Assembly: GCA_005406025.1 (NCBI GenBank)
Contig: BGZK01000722.1
Coordinates: forward strand, 241,192 to 305,191
From: Eumeta japonica
Lineage: Eukaryota > Arthropoda > Insecta > Lepidoptera > Psychidae
DNA: 64,000 nucleotides
Direction of reading: 5' to 3'
Positions 11,881-23,100 of the stretch are shown piece after piece. The notes under the pieces are model-generated. The model saw only the letters and a program-made list of their open reading frames with translations, did no database searches and was not told the DNA's origin. Both the position numbers and the translations under genes were made by a program. Positions within the stretch are counted from its first letter, which is position 1; each line of letters starts with the position of its first letter.

Positions 11881-12045
11881 GAAATGTCTGATATGCAAAT
11901 TCAGAGAGCGGTTAAAAATAAAAGATGACAACGCTTTAAAAACTTCCGCCCTACGAGCGGCCGGCGCGGACGGCTGCTCTCCTCTGGAACCTCGTTTATA
12001 AATAACGCATTTAAATTCTTATATCATTAGCTTTTGATTAAATCC
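11881..12045. other. GC-rich island with octamer, candidate cis-regulatory
   Basis: A perfect POU octamer ATGCAAAT lies at 11893-11900. CpG-rich words follow ('gagcggccggcgcggacgg' near 11955), then 'tttataaataac'. No repeat. The pairing of an octamer with a CpG core suggests an enhancer, but this is inference. Confidence 0.35.
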
Positions 12046-12310
12046 GCCAAATATATTTAATCAAAATGTATTATTTAAATATTTTTTTTATTTATTCGTT
12101 AAAATATTTATAGTAGTTAAATTATATTACATTCGCAATAATACTTAGTTCTCCACATAATTCCATAGAATTTATGGAACGCACCACTATATTTGTAAAA
12201 ATGTCGCTGTGTCTGACATAGTGCCAAATTAACCACCAGATGAGCAATGGGCGACAACTATATACGCTGCGGATGCCAAATCATCTATGCAATGTGACGA
12301 TCAAAAAATC
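12046..12310. other. A+T-rich spacer
   Basis: A short stretch near 12220 ('ccaccagatgagcaatggg') faintly resembles a lepidopteran repeat. Not called. Confidence 0.4.
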
Positions 12311-12319
12311 TTTAAAACT

Positions 12320-12890
12320 CATGTCTAAATTAAAAAATAAAATTTAGTGGTCTAGCAGAAAAGCAAAAATTTAAAACACCGATGGCTTAATATAAAGCCT
12401 ACTTACTAAGTACTACTTCAAACTTCATGATAAACACAGTACAAAACAAAGTTTAAGCATTGATAACATAATGCTCAATTAGTGCTCATTTAGTGCCTAA
12501 AATAAAATTTAGTATTCAAAAGGATGAGCGAATAATTAAAACACTGCTAGCATTATATTAAGCTAGCAGTATCCTAATTCAAACTCTATGATGGGCACAA
12601 TATAACACGAAATTTAAGTACAAATAATTTAGTGTTCATTTAGTACTGGCCATATGCATAATAAAAATTAGCAAAACAAAATTTTTGCTTTTATATACTA
12701 AATACAGCTGGTCTACGAAGACACATAGCAAACACAAATCACGAAGAGGAAAATGGTCATTTCCTTAAATAAAATCGCTTAAGGACATTATTCAGTGATA
12801 CTTTGATAATCGTTAAGAGATAGGGAATAATTATTTAGTGCGTAATTGATGCTGGCCAGGCACGAGATAAAAATTTCCAATTTTTTTTTA
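12320..12890 (+). repeat. Degenerate ~160-bp tandem array
   Basis: At least three units share the anchors 'taaaatttagt' (12338 and 12503, period 165), 'aaaacac' followed by a 'gct..c' block, and 'catttagtg/catttagta'. The third unit begins near 12650 with 'taaaaattag'; a partial fourth lies near 12835. The second unit carries its own 9-bp hairpin ('actgctagc' / 'gctagcagt', 12543-12570). Strong divergence indicates an old satellite-like expansion. Confidence 0.6.
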
Positions 12891-13941
12891 AAGGTTGGAA
12901 CTATTCATTAATAGCGTATTCGCTTTTACTAGTTTTGCATGTAACTATGTGTATAAATTAATTAATTAATTCAAATTATTATTAATCGATATCTCTATTC
13001 AAAATTATGCTGTCCAAGTGACCATTGAATAATATCATATAACCGGTGTGATAATAAAGCTGGACGGTTGCCATTAAAACTCTTTAACGGCTATGAGTAA
13101 ATATTTTGAATTTGGGCTTATTTGATAAGTTCTAAATACCATTCTATGAGGTTAGGGTCTAATTATGGAGACGGAAGATAGCTACTGGCAATTCGTAACC
13201 AGTGCAAGTTAATATTTAAGGTTTGGTCTCATTTGATAGATTCTAAAACATCCCATATTTTGTACATTGTCGCTGTTTGAGGGAATAAAAATGGCAAAAA
13301 AAAATCAAATTAAAACTACATAGATTGCACTAAATTAAAGCTAAATTGATGAATTTAGTTAATTGATGAACACACTTTGGCACTGTACATCGGAGTAAAA
13401 GTACTAGTCAAACAAAACGAAAGCTACAAATATAAAAACAAAAATATGGCGATGAGAAGGGATTAAGACTTTAAAATAACAAATGTGTAGCTAAAAAAAA
13501 ATGGCAAACACTATTTATGCAAACCGTCTGAAAAGTTAAAAAGAATTATTTCCCTTTTAAGTATGTAGATGGACAATTAAACATGAGAAGTAGAATATGC
13601 AAGTAAACGGATCGATTTTAACGCGGAACAACTAAAAAACTGTGCCTCCTTTCACTCACACAAGCATGCCCCTATTTTTGATTAACTTGTACAGCCTTAA
13701 AATATTTGCTATTTAAATTGGTTGCCGTTGGGGTAGTGTATGAATGCGCACACGTACTAAAGGCCCCAGCACAAAGCTACAAGAAAAATGCCATGAGGCT
13801 TTAATTAATAAACATCTGACATAAATTGATTGGCCACCCCCGGTCCGAGTATCCATAAGTTCCCCATGTAAAAAATGACCTTTATATTGATAATTAAGTT
13901 TAAAAACGTGAGATAGTTAATTGTCCCATGTTCATTACCCT
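12891..13941. other. Spacer with a ~111-bp degenerate tandem pair
   Basis: 'atttgataagttctaaa' near 13120 recurs as 'atttgatagattctaaaa' near 13231 within longer similar blocks (13098-13250). The part at 13730-13870 is less A+T-rich and repeat-free. Otherwise A+T-rich. Confidence 0.5.
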
Positions 13942-14137
13942 AAGGGCCTTTTCCACCATCTCCTTTTAAACTTACATTTAATAAAGAGTCACTTTTAAAA
14001 TAAAATTTGTGTTCCATATCTTCCTTTTAACGGATATTAGCCCGAACAACCATTATAAGGAGGACGTGGAACCCAAATTTAACTTTAAAAATGACTTTTG
14101 TTAAATGTCAATTAAAAAAAATAGTAGAAGAGGCTAT
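13942..14137. mobile_element. Foldback MITE, copy C
   Basis: Left end 'agggccttttccacc', right end 'gtagaagaggct'. The two halves are near reverse complements (left 'ttccatatcttcctttt', right 'aaggaggacgtggaa'). About 195 bp, non-coding. Flanks show TA on both sides ('ccctaaggg', 'ggctata'), compatible with a TA target, which would fit a Tc1/mariner-type mobiliser. Confidence 0.82.
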
Positions 14138-14429
14138 AAGACCGCTATTATATAGGGCGCTTCAAGCTTTTAATAATTATCCATTTATAAATATTACATT
14201 ATACGTTAACGGAAAACTGAGATTTACATGAGAAAGAAAGAAAAGGGAGGGAAAATTTTTTAGTTACTTTGCTTTGTACTTGATATATATGCTCACCGCA
14301 TACCGCGGTCTTGTATAGACTTGTATGGTCATATAGGGGGGATACAATTATTTATACATCCCTAATGCACTACTCTTAAAATTTTAATTTCTTTTTTTAA
14401 CCAGATATATATGTTTTTTAATAAAATAC

Positions 14430-14800
14430 TTATCCCCATACTTATGTACGGCAGTGAAATTTGATGTGATAGAAAAATTACAAAAATAGAAACAATGATA
14501 TAGAGACAGGCAAGATGCGTTCTCTAAAAAGGTGAATACAGCAATAAATACGTCAAAGAACGGTGTAGTTTGAAATATGTAGTTACTAGAGTTGAAATGG
14601 TTTGACTTGTTGGAAAGGATGAATAGATGACGTGAAAATTTTAATAGAGCAAATATTTGTGTTAAATGAATCGGTAAGAAGCTCCCTTGAAACTGTTTAG
14701 CAAATCAAATTGGCGGTACAATTTTAAAACACTAGATATGATAGAGAAATGTCAGTGAAGCGAGAAAGGTGTACTACTAAAGTTATAAGGAATAAAAAAT
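14430..14800 (+). mobile_element. LINE pol C-terminal tail (third copy)
   Basis: The plus strand reads PILMYGSEIW (14434-14463), the classic 'LMYGSE.W' block at the end of the RT domain. It is followed by a degenerate tail matching that at 1-392: an RQARC block, NKYVKERCSLKYV, then EMV*LVGKDE. Numerous stops. Same strand as the other two tails, which suggests one family. Confidence 0.65.
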
Positions 14801-15360
14801 TATAAAAATCTTCCGTTCTATTTTGTCATACAAAATATTACTTTTGAATTCTGAGTTATTTACAATTGTGTGAAGTATTCAATCTTTGCTTTCTTGGAAA
14901 ATGCACAATTCACCAGACTTTATTTCATTATTATTGAATGAGGAATACACTCTTAAATAATAAAGCTGATATTAATTTGTAACTATTCGGTTATAAATAG
15001 ATAATGAAATAAGTTTCAATCTCTATACCAACAGATAACAAGTAGCCTTTTACCACAACTTGGACTAGTTTTAAATGGAATTTCGTTCAACTTGCGTTGT
15101 TAATTCGACAAATCAGACAAAGCATAGTTGAGTAGCTACTTACGGCGCCCAAATATCGATATGCTTTAGTGCAATGATCATAAAAGGAACATATATAATA
15201 AGCGGACAATGCAAAAATACATCAAAACAATTTGAACCATTCAAATTCAGATATTTTAAATTTGTATATATACTGAGTAAATCATTTTAGTTACGTCAAT
15301 GAATATAATTCCGTTTCTGAACAGACGTAATTCTGTATTACTCCATTATTATAAAACCCG
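14801..15360. other. A+T-rich spacer
   Basis: No repeat or frame recognised. Confidence 0.5.
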
Positions 15361-15845
15361 AACGAGATTTCACTATTCGTCAATACTTTCAGTAGGGGAC
15401 ATCCGAGCGGGAATTCCGCTAAGCCGCAAGACGCACGGCCGCCGGCGTAATTAGTACGGCTGCGAATTTACATTTGTATTCAAAATTCGAGCGGTGCTTT
15501 TTCTCGCCCGCCGTTCGTTCCGTCGTCTGTTTATTTTCATCTTTTATTTTAACGTTACGTTGCCGGCGCGTCTTTTTTTTCCCCGGCGTCAGAATTTACG
15601 CGGCCCCGTAGAGCGGCTACATGTTTGAGCTGAATTTAAATACGTCGAGAGAACTTCGTTAACAATTCCGCGCAATGGCTTATTTTTACTTTGTAAAACG
15701 GTACATGTTCAAGTTTCGTTTTTGCTTTTATAATAGTTGGTAAAAACCCGCGAAGTGCAGAAATCCGTCTGCGATCGTCTACATTGCTCGTCGCGTTCCT
15801 TTACGAGTTTTTGCACGCGACCGAAATGTACACGTACGTAAGACA
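15361..15845. other. GC/CpG-rich low-repeat island, candidate cis-regulatory
   Basis: CpG-dense words ('acgcacggccgccggcgtaa' near 15432, 'cgttgccggcgcgtc' near 15558) alternate with AT homeodomain-like words such as 'gtaattagta'. No frame or repeat ends. Candidate regulatory DNA. Confidence 0.35.
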
Positions 15846-15989
15846 CGACTCTAAAATTTATAATAAGCTATGAATGTGCCTTGAATTTCATTGGATGTAT
15901 CTAAAAATTTCCGTGTGATGCAAAAGTTGAGTAAGAACTGGAACAGTGTGTCTGTAGCCACATGTGATTTTAAGGCGGTCAAGAAACTA

Positions 15990-16200
15990 TTAAAAATCTT
16001 TCATCAAATGTATTTCTTCGTGAAACGGAGTGTACGGTAAAAGTACCTCACTCGAACAAAGCCCAAATGTACCCAGCAGTGGACTTCGATAAACTGTTGG
16101 GGATGATGAATATATAATAGTAGGTAGCTTAAAAAACGAAGTTGATGACTTCTGACCATCGAAAAGATACAATGAAGGCGACAGGACACGAATACTTTGT
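15990..16200 (-). repeat. Lepidopteran dispersed repeat fragment ('gtccactgctgg' family)
   Basis: The minus strand contains 'catcatccccaacag' followed by 'gaagtccactgctggg' (16070-16110), a phrase recalled as one of the most frequent lepidopteran repeats. The two overlapping ~60-codon frames here come from it. Confidence 0.55.
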
Positions 16201-16840
16201 CAAATGTATTTTTTCATAATACATACATATTAATTGAGAACTCTTTTTACTCTACTTAATCAACAAAAAAATAAATATTAACATTATTTAAAGTGAATTG
16301 GTAAATACAGAAAAATTACCGACCGTCAATATTTTGAATGAAAAAAAGAATTTCTGAACTTCATTAAAATCTACTTGAACCAAGAAAATCTTATTACTTG
16401 GTTTAAGAAGATTTTTACTTATTGAAAATAATAATAGTTTTCCAAAAAAAGGAATCTTTGAGTCAATAATATTTATAATATTTATCTTTAATTAGTAATT
16501 CTTTCTTTTCTGTGTTATATCAATAATGACTTGTTAAAAGTTCTTGGAAAATGGTTGGAAGGAAATTAAAATAATCTGTTGAATTTTTAAAAAAATTATT
16601 TTTGATACAGAACACTATAAAATGTAATCATAATACAGAATAACCTAACTCAATGCAAAGCTTATTAAGGTGGATGAATAACGACCGGTCATATTACATA
16701 ACAACAATAAATGCAGAAAACAATACGTGGACCGGGCCATTAACAAAACCAAAATCCATTGCGGGTGTATGCCGCTTTATTTAATTAATGCTCAAGCCGT
16801 ATGGATATAGTATTCCCATGCTGTGATTAGTTAAGTTTCA
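16201..16840. other. A+T-rich spacer
   Basis: Nothing recognised. Confidence 0.5.
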
Positions 16841-16889
16841 AACATTAAAAAATTTACAAATTGTCACGTGATATTTGATACAAAAATTC

Positions 16890-17128
16890 AAATCGACTCA
16901 CGCATTTCGAGGCATTCGCTATTCATCACACTTAATATTCGTTTTTCATCGTTTTGAAATAGTATCATTTTAAAATGTACGCTACACTCATTTATCACTA
17001 TATTCGGCGTTTATACTGGTAATGGCTCCCTGTGCGTAACCAGAGAATCTCAATTGATCACGCACCTATCAACAGCGACGGTCAATTGCGGGATTGTGGA
17101 GCACGCGGGGTGCGCGGGGCAGGTCGCT
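16890..17128. other. GC-rich low-repeat island, candidate cis-regulatory
   Basis: Ends in 'cacgcggggtgcgcggggc' (17103-17121). Upstream are 'caattgatcacgcacc' and 'gacggtcaattgcggg', each containing a CAATTG E-box-like or related word. No repeat until 17130. Confidence 0.28.
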
Positions 17129-17129
17129 C

Positions 17130-17288
17130 TCGCTGCAAACTAAACAAAAAATAGGGATTGACCTTTCCAATGCTTGAAGTTATCACCACACAAAGTTTTA
17201 TCGAAATTGGTTCAGAAGTTTAGCCGTGAAAATTGAATAGACAGACAAATGAAGTTGTTTTTGCATTTATATTATTAGTATGGATTAA
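17130..17288 (-). repeat. 'gctagt'-family dispersed repeat, terminal fragment
   Basis: It ends 'catttatattattagtatgg', the reverse complement of the 'atactaat..tataaa' end seen at 2691. The interior 'atcgaaattggttcagaagt' is the usual 'aaaccgattt' block in antisense. Truncated at about 17130. Confidence 0.65.
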
Positions 17289-17962
17289 TCAATAGTAGAT
17301 AGGCTAGCACAGTTGCGTAAAGCACGCAGCTGCAACATAATCTAGCAACTCCAAGCGATTGATCGCTGCATCCAAGAAACGTATTTTTGCGAAAGCATAG
17401 ACACTAAAACTGCATCGTAATCTAATGACTAACGCCGTTCGATAAATAAGTGGAAAAAACGCATTCTTTAAAATTTCTCTTCAATAAATCGACTAATATA
17501 TAGTATTTACTTCACGATAAGACGAGAACTGATTGGATCCCACTAATACCGCTTTTGATATCCGTTAATTTTGTCAATACACCAAGAACTTGTGTATATA
17601 ATTTAGTCAGAATGCATACTGTTATTGATTCTCATACGTGTCGAGTGTATAGATGTCGAGTGTATAGATGTTAGAACAGAGACTGGTGTACGAATTTGTG
17701 GTGAAGTTATATATTATTATATATTTATAGATCGACCGTCACTTCAGGTTCCGAATAGTATCGAACTCATTAAGTTTTCACGATGAACTTTTCAACAGCA
17801 TCCAACTCTTGAGAAACATGTAGTGGGTCTTTAATGGTGATTAATCAATCTTAATCTGTGTGAAAGTAAAAATTTAAAAACTTTTAGGAAAAAATAATTT
17901 AAAAGCTCTACTTTACGTTGTTCAAAAGCATTCATTCTATACTCCTGTGGCAGTTACTTACA
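17289..17962. other. Spacer with a 15-bp tandem duplication
   Basis: 'tgtcgagtgtataga' is repeated exactly twice at 17639-17668. The rest is A+T-rich. Confidence 0.6.
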
Positions 17963-18012
17963 TTATATAGATTGCTAGGGTTCTGTGCCTCAAAAAGAAA
18001 AACCTTACTTAA
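17963..18012 (+). repeat. 'tagggttccgt' lepidopteran repeat, 5' end fragment
   Basis: 'gctagggttctgtgcctc' followed by 'aaaaagaaaaacc' matches the start of the repeat whose longer copies lie at 21600-22060 (+) and 45800-46490 (-). Confidence 0.55.
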
Positions 18013-18595
18013 TCCCAAAAACGTCATTTATAGTGTTGTTCATAATCAAAATGACTAGGAGATTAATTTAAGGCGTTTGACAATACCTAAAGTTAAAACA
18101 GAGTTTCGTTAAATATTATTAAACGTTGTCTGGGTAGGGTAACCAATTAACTTAATAATAGGTACCTACACCGAGTGTAATATTCTTTGTATTTATTATT
18201 TTTGTATTGTATATTATATTATTAGGAAAATTTATAGATATCGCAGGATATAATAATATATTATTTTTAATTTTCTTTAAAATTTCGTTTCGAAGTCTTA
18301 GTTTGCTGTCGTTTGCTGTTCATGTAGTCTTTGAAAACGAGAGACAGTTCCTTCCATGAAAAACAATATCAATGTAATTTCCGCCAAAAACAATTGTTTC
18401 TAGTCATTGATATATAAAAAAGATACACCTATGTATTTAGTAGTTTATTTTTTTTCTATGCATTTAGTAATTTTTGACTTCATTTAGAAATTATTTAAAG
18501 ATTAGATTCAATAATATGCAAATTTAAACGTGAGAAATTATCCCCGTACACAAACCCCGTATTCAACAAAAACATAAATATTTGTTGAATATCTC

Positions 18596-18645
18596 TTTTG
18601 TATTTGTGAGAATAACCTATAAAGTTTATTCTCACAAATACAAAA
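18596..18645. repeat. Perfect inverted repeat, 20-bp arms, 10-nt loop
   Basis: Arms 18596-18615 ('ttttgtatttgtgagaataa') and 18626-18645 are exact reverse complements. No transposon ends or coding frame nearby, and the stem is too short for a standard pre-miRNA. Confidence 0.95.
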
Positions 18646-18759
18646 CAGTTCGATATAAAATAAAAACACAAGGCACATAAAAGTCTATTTTCGTTAGAAT
18701 TTATTTTTAATACCGTATTTATAAAGTATGTCTCATTTAAAATCTGATACAGTACAAGC

Positions 18760-18940
18760 TATCCAAATAGCGTGGTTAGGCCAGTCGCCATAGTAGACGG
18801 AGATGACGTCATACGAGGCGCCAAGTTGCTCCCGGTCTGATTGTTAGTCTCAATGTGCGTGCCATACGTGCCTTATCAACTGGCGTCAATCGCTGCTATG
18901 CTACATTGACTAAGATGGTTTTCCGCTTATTATATCTCTA
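18760..18940. other. Low-repeat island with a perfect CRE, candidate cis-regulatory
   Basis: A full CREB/ATF palindrome TGACGTCA lies at 18804-18811 within GC-rich unique sequence ('cgaggcgccaagttgctccc' follows). The region is flanked by AT-rich DNA. Confidence 0.35.
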
Positions 18941-19149
18941 ATTAGGAAACTTCTCTATTAAAATTTTAACATTGACAAAACTTAAAAAAGATCTCTTAAA
19001 ATAAATTACTATATACATAATTTTTTGGAGAACAACCTCTAAACAATAATGCAGTTAATTATATTGATTCAGGAAAATATAAAAATTAATCTTACGTTGC
19101 GTAGCATACTAATCCCTACTATTTAATAAACCAGGATTGTCATTCATTT

Positions 19150-19268
19150 AGATTGGAAAACAGCGCATATTGTCCCATCTACAAATCTGATGATAAATCT
19201 AAAAGCGACAGTTATCGCCCAATCTATATATTGTCATATTTTCCTAAGTTATTCGAAACAGCAAAACG
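19150..19268 (+). mobile_element. LINE reverse transcriptase fragment (N-terminal RT block)
   Basis: Plus strand reads DWKTAHIVP (from about 19152) and, after a one-base shift, IYKSDDKSKSDSYRPIYIL then SYFPKLFET. This is the 'W..a...Pi.KsGd.....nYRPIs.l....K.fE' block at the start of the RT domain in Jockey/CR1-type LINEs. Only about 38 residues remain. Confidence 0.75.
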
Positions 19269-19269
19269 A

Positions 19270-20040
19270 CGCTGACGCGGGCGCTTATATCGATGTGTTT
19301 GATTGCGGACTTTTCATGTATACTGCAAACGCAGTGTACACGATGTCTGTTATGCATTATTTACGCTTGTTTCCATTTTTTATTATTTTGTAATTTTTTT
19401 CTGTCTTTTTTCTATTTATTTTATTCTGTTATGTATACCTTAATTATTGGCGTACTATATATACATATTTAATGATTACAGTTTAGATCAAATTGTATGT
19501 TATAGAATTTTGCAATGATTGTAATCTCTTTTGTAGCTTACACAATACGTAAATGAACATCACCACGCCACTTTTTCTCGTTGAAGAGTATCATATTATA
19601 ATTACAATAAACATAATAAAAGCAAGAATTAATGTAAGCTGAAAAATAAATAACTTCTGTTAATGATTAATGAACCAACCTCTCTCTATAAGTTCATCAC
19701 GTGCGCGTAGTGCAATATTGCTGCTGCTTTCTCCACCGCTAACTTCTTTCCGAATTTAATTAAAAAAAAAGTATTAATGAAAACAAAAGCCTCTTTTAGA
19801 CTTCCGTAATATATGAAATAACATTCTTTATAAAACGATTCTCGAATGTCGAAAATCCTTGTCAAAATATTTAGAATGCTTCTAAAAAATCCCATTTCAC
19901 TGACCAAAAAGATATTTTATTATGATAAATACTCTAAGCTCGGTAGTCTATAGTATTATATAAATTTGTTTCTTTAATTTTGTGATAAATGTTCGTTTTA
20001 TGACTAACTGATCCCAATTACCAAATTACTATTTTTAAAC
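19270..20040. other. A+T-rich spacer
   Basis: Nothing recognised on either strand. Confidence 0.5.
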
Positions 20041-20690
20041 TTTGTTTCTGTGTCTGTTGGTCTATCTGTATGTCCTTTTATAACTCAAGAACGGCTCTAC
20101 CGATCATGATAAATATTGGTATACTCTAAGAACATGCGACTTGGTACACGAAAGGCTAATGTTTGTCTGTCTGTATGTCATTTTCTGATTTAAAAGAGTT
20201 CCAACTTTCGCGACGAAAATAGGTAACAGTAAGAACATGTGATTGCGCACAAGATATGCTACTGTTTGACCATTTGTTTGTCTGTCTGCATGTCTTTTTA
20301 TAACTTAAGAACGATTTAACCGATTGTAATGAAAATTGATGTATATTAAGAACATGTGATTACGCAAATGATAGGCTCATATTTGACTGTCTGTTTGTCT
20401 TGTATATATGTTTTTTTATAATATAAGAAGCGTTTCACGAATCGTGATGAAAATTGATACTCAATCTCAAAATTTAATGTGATTGAACAAATAATAAGCT
20501 ACTCTTTGTATATCTGTCTATATGTATATTTTTTATATAGCATAAGAACAATTTGATCAATCGTGCTAAAAATTGGTGTATAGTAAGAGCAAATAATAGG
20601 TTACTATATGTTTGTTTTATATTTTTTTATAACATAAGAAACCTTTGAACGACCTTGATTAATGTTAATTTACAGTCAGAAAACCTGTGA
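20041..20690 (+). repeat. ~118-bp tandem array, about five units
   Basis: Units share 'ctgtctgtatgtctttttat' , 'taagaac', 'accgat..tgatgaaaattg', 'taagaacatgtgatt' and 'atgataggcta' in that order. The 'taac(t)(t)aaga' anchors fall at about 20091, 20301, 20420, 20540 and 20630, with a divergent unit around 20185. The unit resembles the '...aagaacggctcaaccgat...' core of lepidopteran repeats, here expanded in tandem. Divergence grows toward the right end. Confidence 0.8.
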
Positions 20691-21190
20691 TTGTAAAAAT
20701 TATATGTTCTATGTTATTTCCATACACCGAATGATAGTCATAAAAAATCAATATTTATTTTTTCTTTCTTTCGTAGCTATATTAATTTATTTTGTAGTTC
20801 TGTGTTTGTATGTGTGCGTATTTAGTGTTTTATTGGAATTAAGGTAAGTTGAATTTTGTAGAAACTTTAATGGAGCGAGTTTCGATTTTGAAAAGTGGTG
20901 AAATGAATCTTAACAATTAGCAGAGAGTGGGTTATGTAATGTTTTTTGATTTTTATGTACGCTTAATTCATTTATAAAACTACTATGAAACTGGCGATAT
21001 TTTGTATTTTCGAACGGAAAGATTTCTGATAAAGCCAGCTGATATTCATATAAGAAACTCTTTGCGTGGAATAGACTATTACTATTTCGGGCTTCATCTG
21101 CATATTGTGACATTACACATTCTAAAAATTTTTTCACTCATACAAAGCAACACCATCCTAAAGTAACATAGCATAAATTTTATTTAAACA
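20691..21190. other. A+T-rich spacer
   Basis: Only chance frames; nothing recognised. Confidence 0.5.
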
Positions 21191-21575
21191 AGAATTTTCC
21201 CCGGTTTCGTCCAAATTGGAATTGTGACCTGTAACGGTATCGAAATTGCAAACAGGTTGAGAAGCAGAATCGTGAGCTGAGCGGATTGGAGTGTTCGAAA
21301 TCGATAACGGGATCAAAATGATTATTGACTGTACAATCAAAATTAGAATCGAGATCGTGACCGAAACCGGAGTAAGATGAGAGCAGGACTAAGAGCGGGA
21401 CCGGAATCGAATGCGGGATCGGAATTGAAATCAAATTAATGCGAGAGCGGGTTCGGAATCGAGAACGGGATAATGATTAGGATCGTAATTAATTATCGTA
21501 ATCAGTCAACTACTAAGATGAAGGAATTCATTCTATCTGCGCGGGCGGAGCGGAGCGAAACTGGTCAACGTAACA
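21191..21575 (+). repeat. 'gctagt'-family repeat with GATCGG minisatellite
   Basis: The minisatellite is clearest here: 'gggaccggaatcgaatgcgg', 'gggatcggaattgaaatc' and 'cgggttcggaatcgagaacg' succeed each other with a ~12-bp beat between 21395 and 21475. It ends 'tctgcgcgggcggagcggag' (21537-21556), the family's 3' end. 5'-truncated. Confidence 0.72.
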
Positions 21576-21599
21576 AAATTAAAAAATGACCATATATAG

Positions 21600-22060
21600 G
21601 GAAAGTTATTGCAAACTTGCAGATATTACCAAAAATGAATATAAGATTAACTGTAAACTAACCCCATACAGAACGCTAATATGTCATTTACGTATATCAG
21701 TAAACACATTACGGAACTAAAGAAATACTATCACAGCTAAATAAGCTCTAAAATATAATAGTCGAATATACGGTAATACAAATATAGAAGTTGAAAATCA
21801 CTTAGATGATGTTGTTGATTGGGTAATATAGGTAGCAAATATTTGTATATGAACCACCTACAATTTTGAAAATATAAAATAACAACAATCTTAACAACTT
21901 ACTATGTGGGCCAGTTTTAGACATTATTAGTCGTTAAACCGTGAACTAAATTAGTAGGTTCATAATATTATACAAAAACCCCTTTCAAGTTCGTAACTAT
22001 ACTTCGACGAGCAACTACGGAACCTTATACTGTGCGTGATCCGACACTTATTTTGTCAGT
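21600..22060 (+). repeat. 'tagggttccgt' repeat, 3' portion
   Basis: It ends 'caactacggaacc' then 'ctgtgcgtgatccgacac' (22010-22050), the usual 3' end. The interior 'agtcgttaaaccgtgaac' (21935-21952) and flanking words match, in reverse orientation, the copy at 45800-46130; the two copies validate each other. No coding capacity. Class undetermined. Confidence 0.75.
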
Positions 22061-22094
22061 TTTTTATTTATTTATTATTTTATTTATTGAATGT

Positions 22095-22440
22095 ATTATT
22101 GAAGGCCAAACAAACTTGCGATCCACCAGATAGTAAGCTGATTATCGCCGCTATGGACACTTGCAACCTCAAAGGAGTCATCAGCCCGTTGCCAAGCTCT
22201 GAGGGTGGAATAGGGTATCTGTTGGAGGGAGTATTGATGAAAGGAAAATGGGAGAGGGAAAGTGGGCTACTTGAACTCGTATTCATAGGACGAAACGAAA
22301 CAACTGAAGCTGTTACTTCACGTCTGCATTCTGTAAGAGTGTGGTATCTCAGCGGACGATCCGGTCCATTTTCGTGCTACAGCCGAGTTTGACTACAGCA
22401 TGGCTCTGTTACTCTCATATTTATGACTTCTACCGTATTT
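22095..22440 (+). repeat. Lepidopteran dispersed repeat ('ccacctgatggtaag' / 'gccggcccattcgtg' family)
   Basis: 'gatccaccagatagtaagc' (22120-22138) and 'gtccattttcgtgctacagc' with 'gcatggctctgtta' (22363-22412) match, with decay, the start and end phrases of an abundant lepidopteran repeat known from memory. The 118-codon frame at 22036-22392 lies inside it and is not a gene. Confidence 0.6.
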
Positions 22441-23100
22441 TCCAAAGTTAAAAACAGCCGCCTCTGTCTATACGGGCTTAGAACTACTTTTTAAATTGAA
22501 CCGTGTGGCTCGTTATTACAGATACTTGGGGTGGACAATATAGGACGTCCTCTGTTAATTTGGTTTCAATCTTTTACTGAAGATATACAAGTTAACAACA
22601 TGTTCATGATACTGAACTTTTATACATTGATGTAGATAATACAAAAGGAAGGTGAAATGATATGACTACAATTAAATAATTACTTTGAATCACTAAGGTG
22701 AATACAGTCAATGCCACTTACACCTTGCAGGATGGTGTTCTGGTTCAGGTAGAAATCTGAAGAGGTGGAAAAATCTGAAACTTACTTGAAATTCTCATCC
22801 GTTGTTTGAACTTTCATGTACAGTGCATCATTTGAAAAAAAAATCAGAGTGGTTTCTTATCTTCAAATTTAATCTATATAACAACGTACATTTCGCACAA
22901 ACTACTTTTAAATTGTATACCATCCTTTTTTAAATAAAGACTCTCAGAAGACACCGTGATTTAACTGACAGTAATATTTGTAATTCATTAACTGAAAGTT
23001 GTATGCGTTTATTTCCGTTAGACATATAAAAATCAGGCTTATATAACAGTAAATAAAGGCCTTATTTTTCTGCTGTTAGCGTGACTTGTAATAAATAAAT
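22441..23100. other. Spacer, nothing recognised
   Basis: Mixed A+T-rich sequence without frames over 60 codons. Confidence 0.5.

Noticed and set aside
18596..18645. Hairpin as a microRNA gene
   Set aside because: The stem is only 20 bp, perfectly paired and AT-rich, and it resembles no miRNA I know. Kept as an inverted repeat.
21728..21750. 'tatcacagct' as a miR-2 family seed match
   Set aside because: Similarity ends after the seed, and the sequence belongs to a dispersed repeat that also has it at the 45800-46490 copy.
22036..22392. 118-codon plus-strand frame as a possible gene
   Set aside because: It coincides with a recognised lepidopteran dispersed repeat.
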